Positions 5,553 through 5,628 of a stretch of DNA of 5,628 nucleotides are shown piece by piece. Each line of letters starts with the position of its first letter. Position 1 is the stretch's first letter. The DNA lies in the NCBI GenBank assembly GCA_030594665.1, contig JAUVET010000118.1, forward strand, positions 1-5,628, given 5' to 3'. The position numbers were made by a program, and so were the translations under genes. Under the pieces are notes generated by a model that made no database searches, had not been told where the DNA came from, and saw only the letters and a program-made list of their open reading frames with translations. The stretch is from Methanosarcinaceae archaeon. Lineage in GTDB: Archaea; Halobacteriota; Methanosarcinia; Methanosarcinales; Methanosarcinaceae.

Positions 5553-5628
5553 TGAAACTGTTAACGGAGCTAATCGAGGGTGGCATCAGGAATACCCTGA
5601 TACTGGAACGGCACAAAAATTTGTGTAC
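5552..5628 (+). CDS. Possible divergent gene start, unknown product (3' partial)
   Basis: An ATG at 5552 opens a frame that stays open to the window edge: 25 complete codons, beginning MKLLTELIEGGIRNTLILER. G/C content rises sharply from the AT-rich promoter into this stretch, as expected at a gene start. No ribosome-binding site precedes it, so it would need to be leaderless, which is common in archaea; a later start is also possible. The fragment is too short to recognise a family. Confidence 0.4.
   Translation, partial: MKLLTELIEGGIRNTLILERHKNLC

Noticed and set aside
5585..5601. ATCAGG-AATAC-CCTGAT inverted repeat
   Set aside because: A 6-bp stem with a 5-base loop and no T-tract, inside a likely coding region. 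It is too short to call a terminator or operator.

Overview
The window looks archaeal, most like the Methanosarcinales/Methanoperedens side of the Euryarchaeota. This is inferred from gene content and was not tested by a search. The evidence is a multi-OB-fold RPA-type single-strand DNA-binding protein, an archaeal-type zinc-ribbon protein resembling the HVO_0476 family beside an L-isoaspartyl methyltransferase, a small prokaryotic cyclophilin, TATA-like AT boxes upstream of genes, and modest Shine-Dalgarno sites.

Layout. (1) Bases 1-1164, + strand: the 3' part of a gene for an AlbA_2/RecG-like ATP-binding regulator (GHKL-type ATPase plus C-terminal winged helix). Its 5' end lies outside the window, and it carries a perfect in-frame 12-bp repeat run (LESR x3). 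(2) Bases 1165-2329: a visibly AT-rich stretch with one minus-strand gene, a phospholipase-D-like protein with two C-terminal zinc ribbons. An imperfect 21-bp direct repeat lies on either side of this gene (18/21 identical, offset exactly 900 bp). (3) Bases 2330-3454, minus strand: a three-OB-fold RPA homologue. (4) A divergent promoter region at 3455-3661, then on the + strand a cyclophilin-type peptidyl-prolyl isomerase (3662-4087) ending in a clear hairpin plus T-run terminator. (5) Minus strand, 5458 down to 4191: a probable two-gene operon of an HVO_0476-like zinc-ribbon protein and pcm, overlapping by 34 bp, with the pcm ribosome-binding site inside the upstream gene. (6) From 5552 to the edge, + strand: a possible divergent gene start.

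The right-hand two thirds is ordinary conserved archaeal content: single-strand DNA protection, protein folding and protein repair. The left third is accessory in character: a variable signalling/regulatory ATPase and a solitary AT-rich PLD/zinc-ribbon gene bracketed by short repeats. No CRISPR array, tRNA, rRNA or transposase was found. The only possible mobile or defence-like signal is the PLD gene and its flanking repeats, and that is suggestive, not demonstrated.
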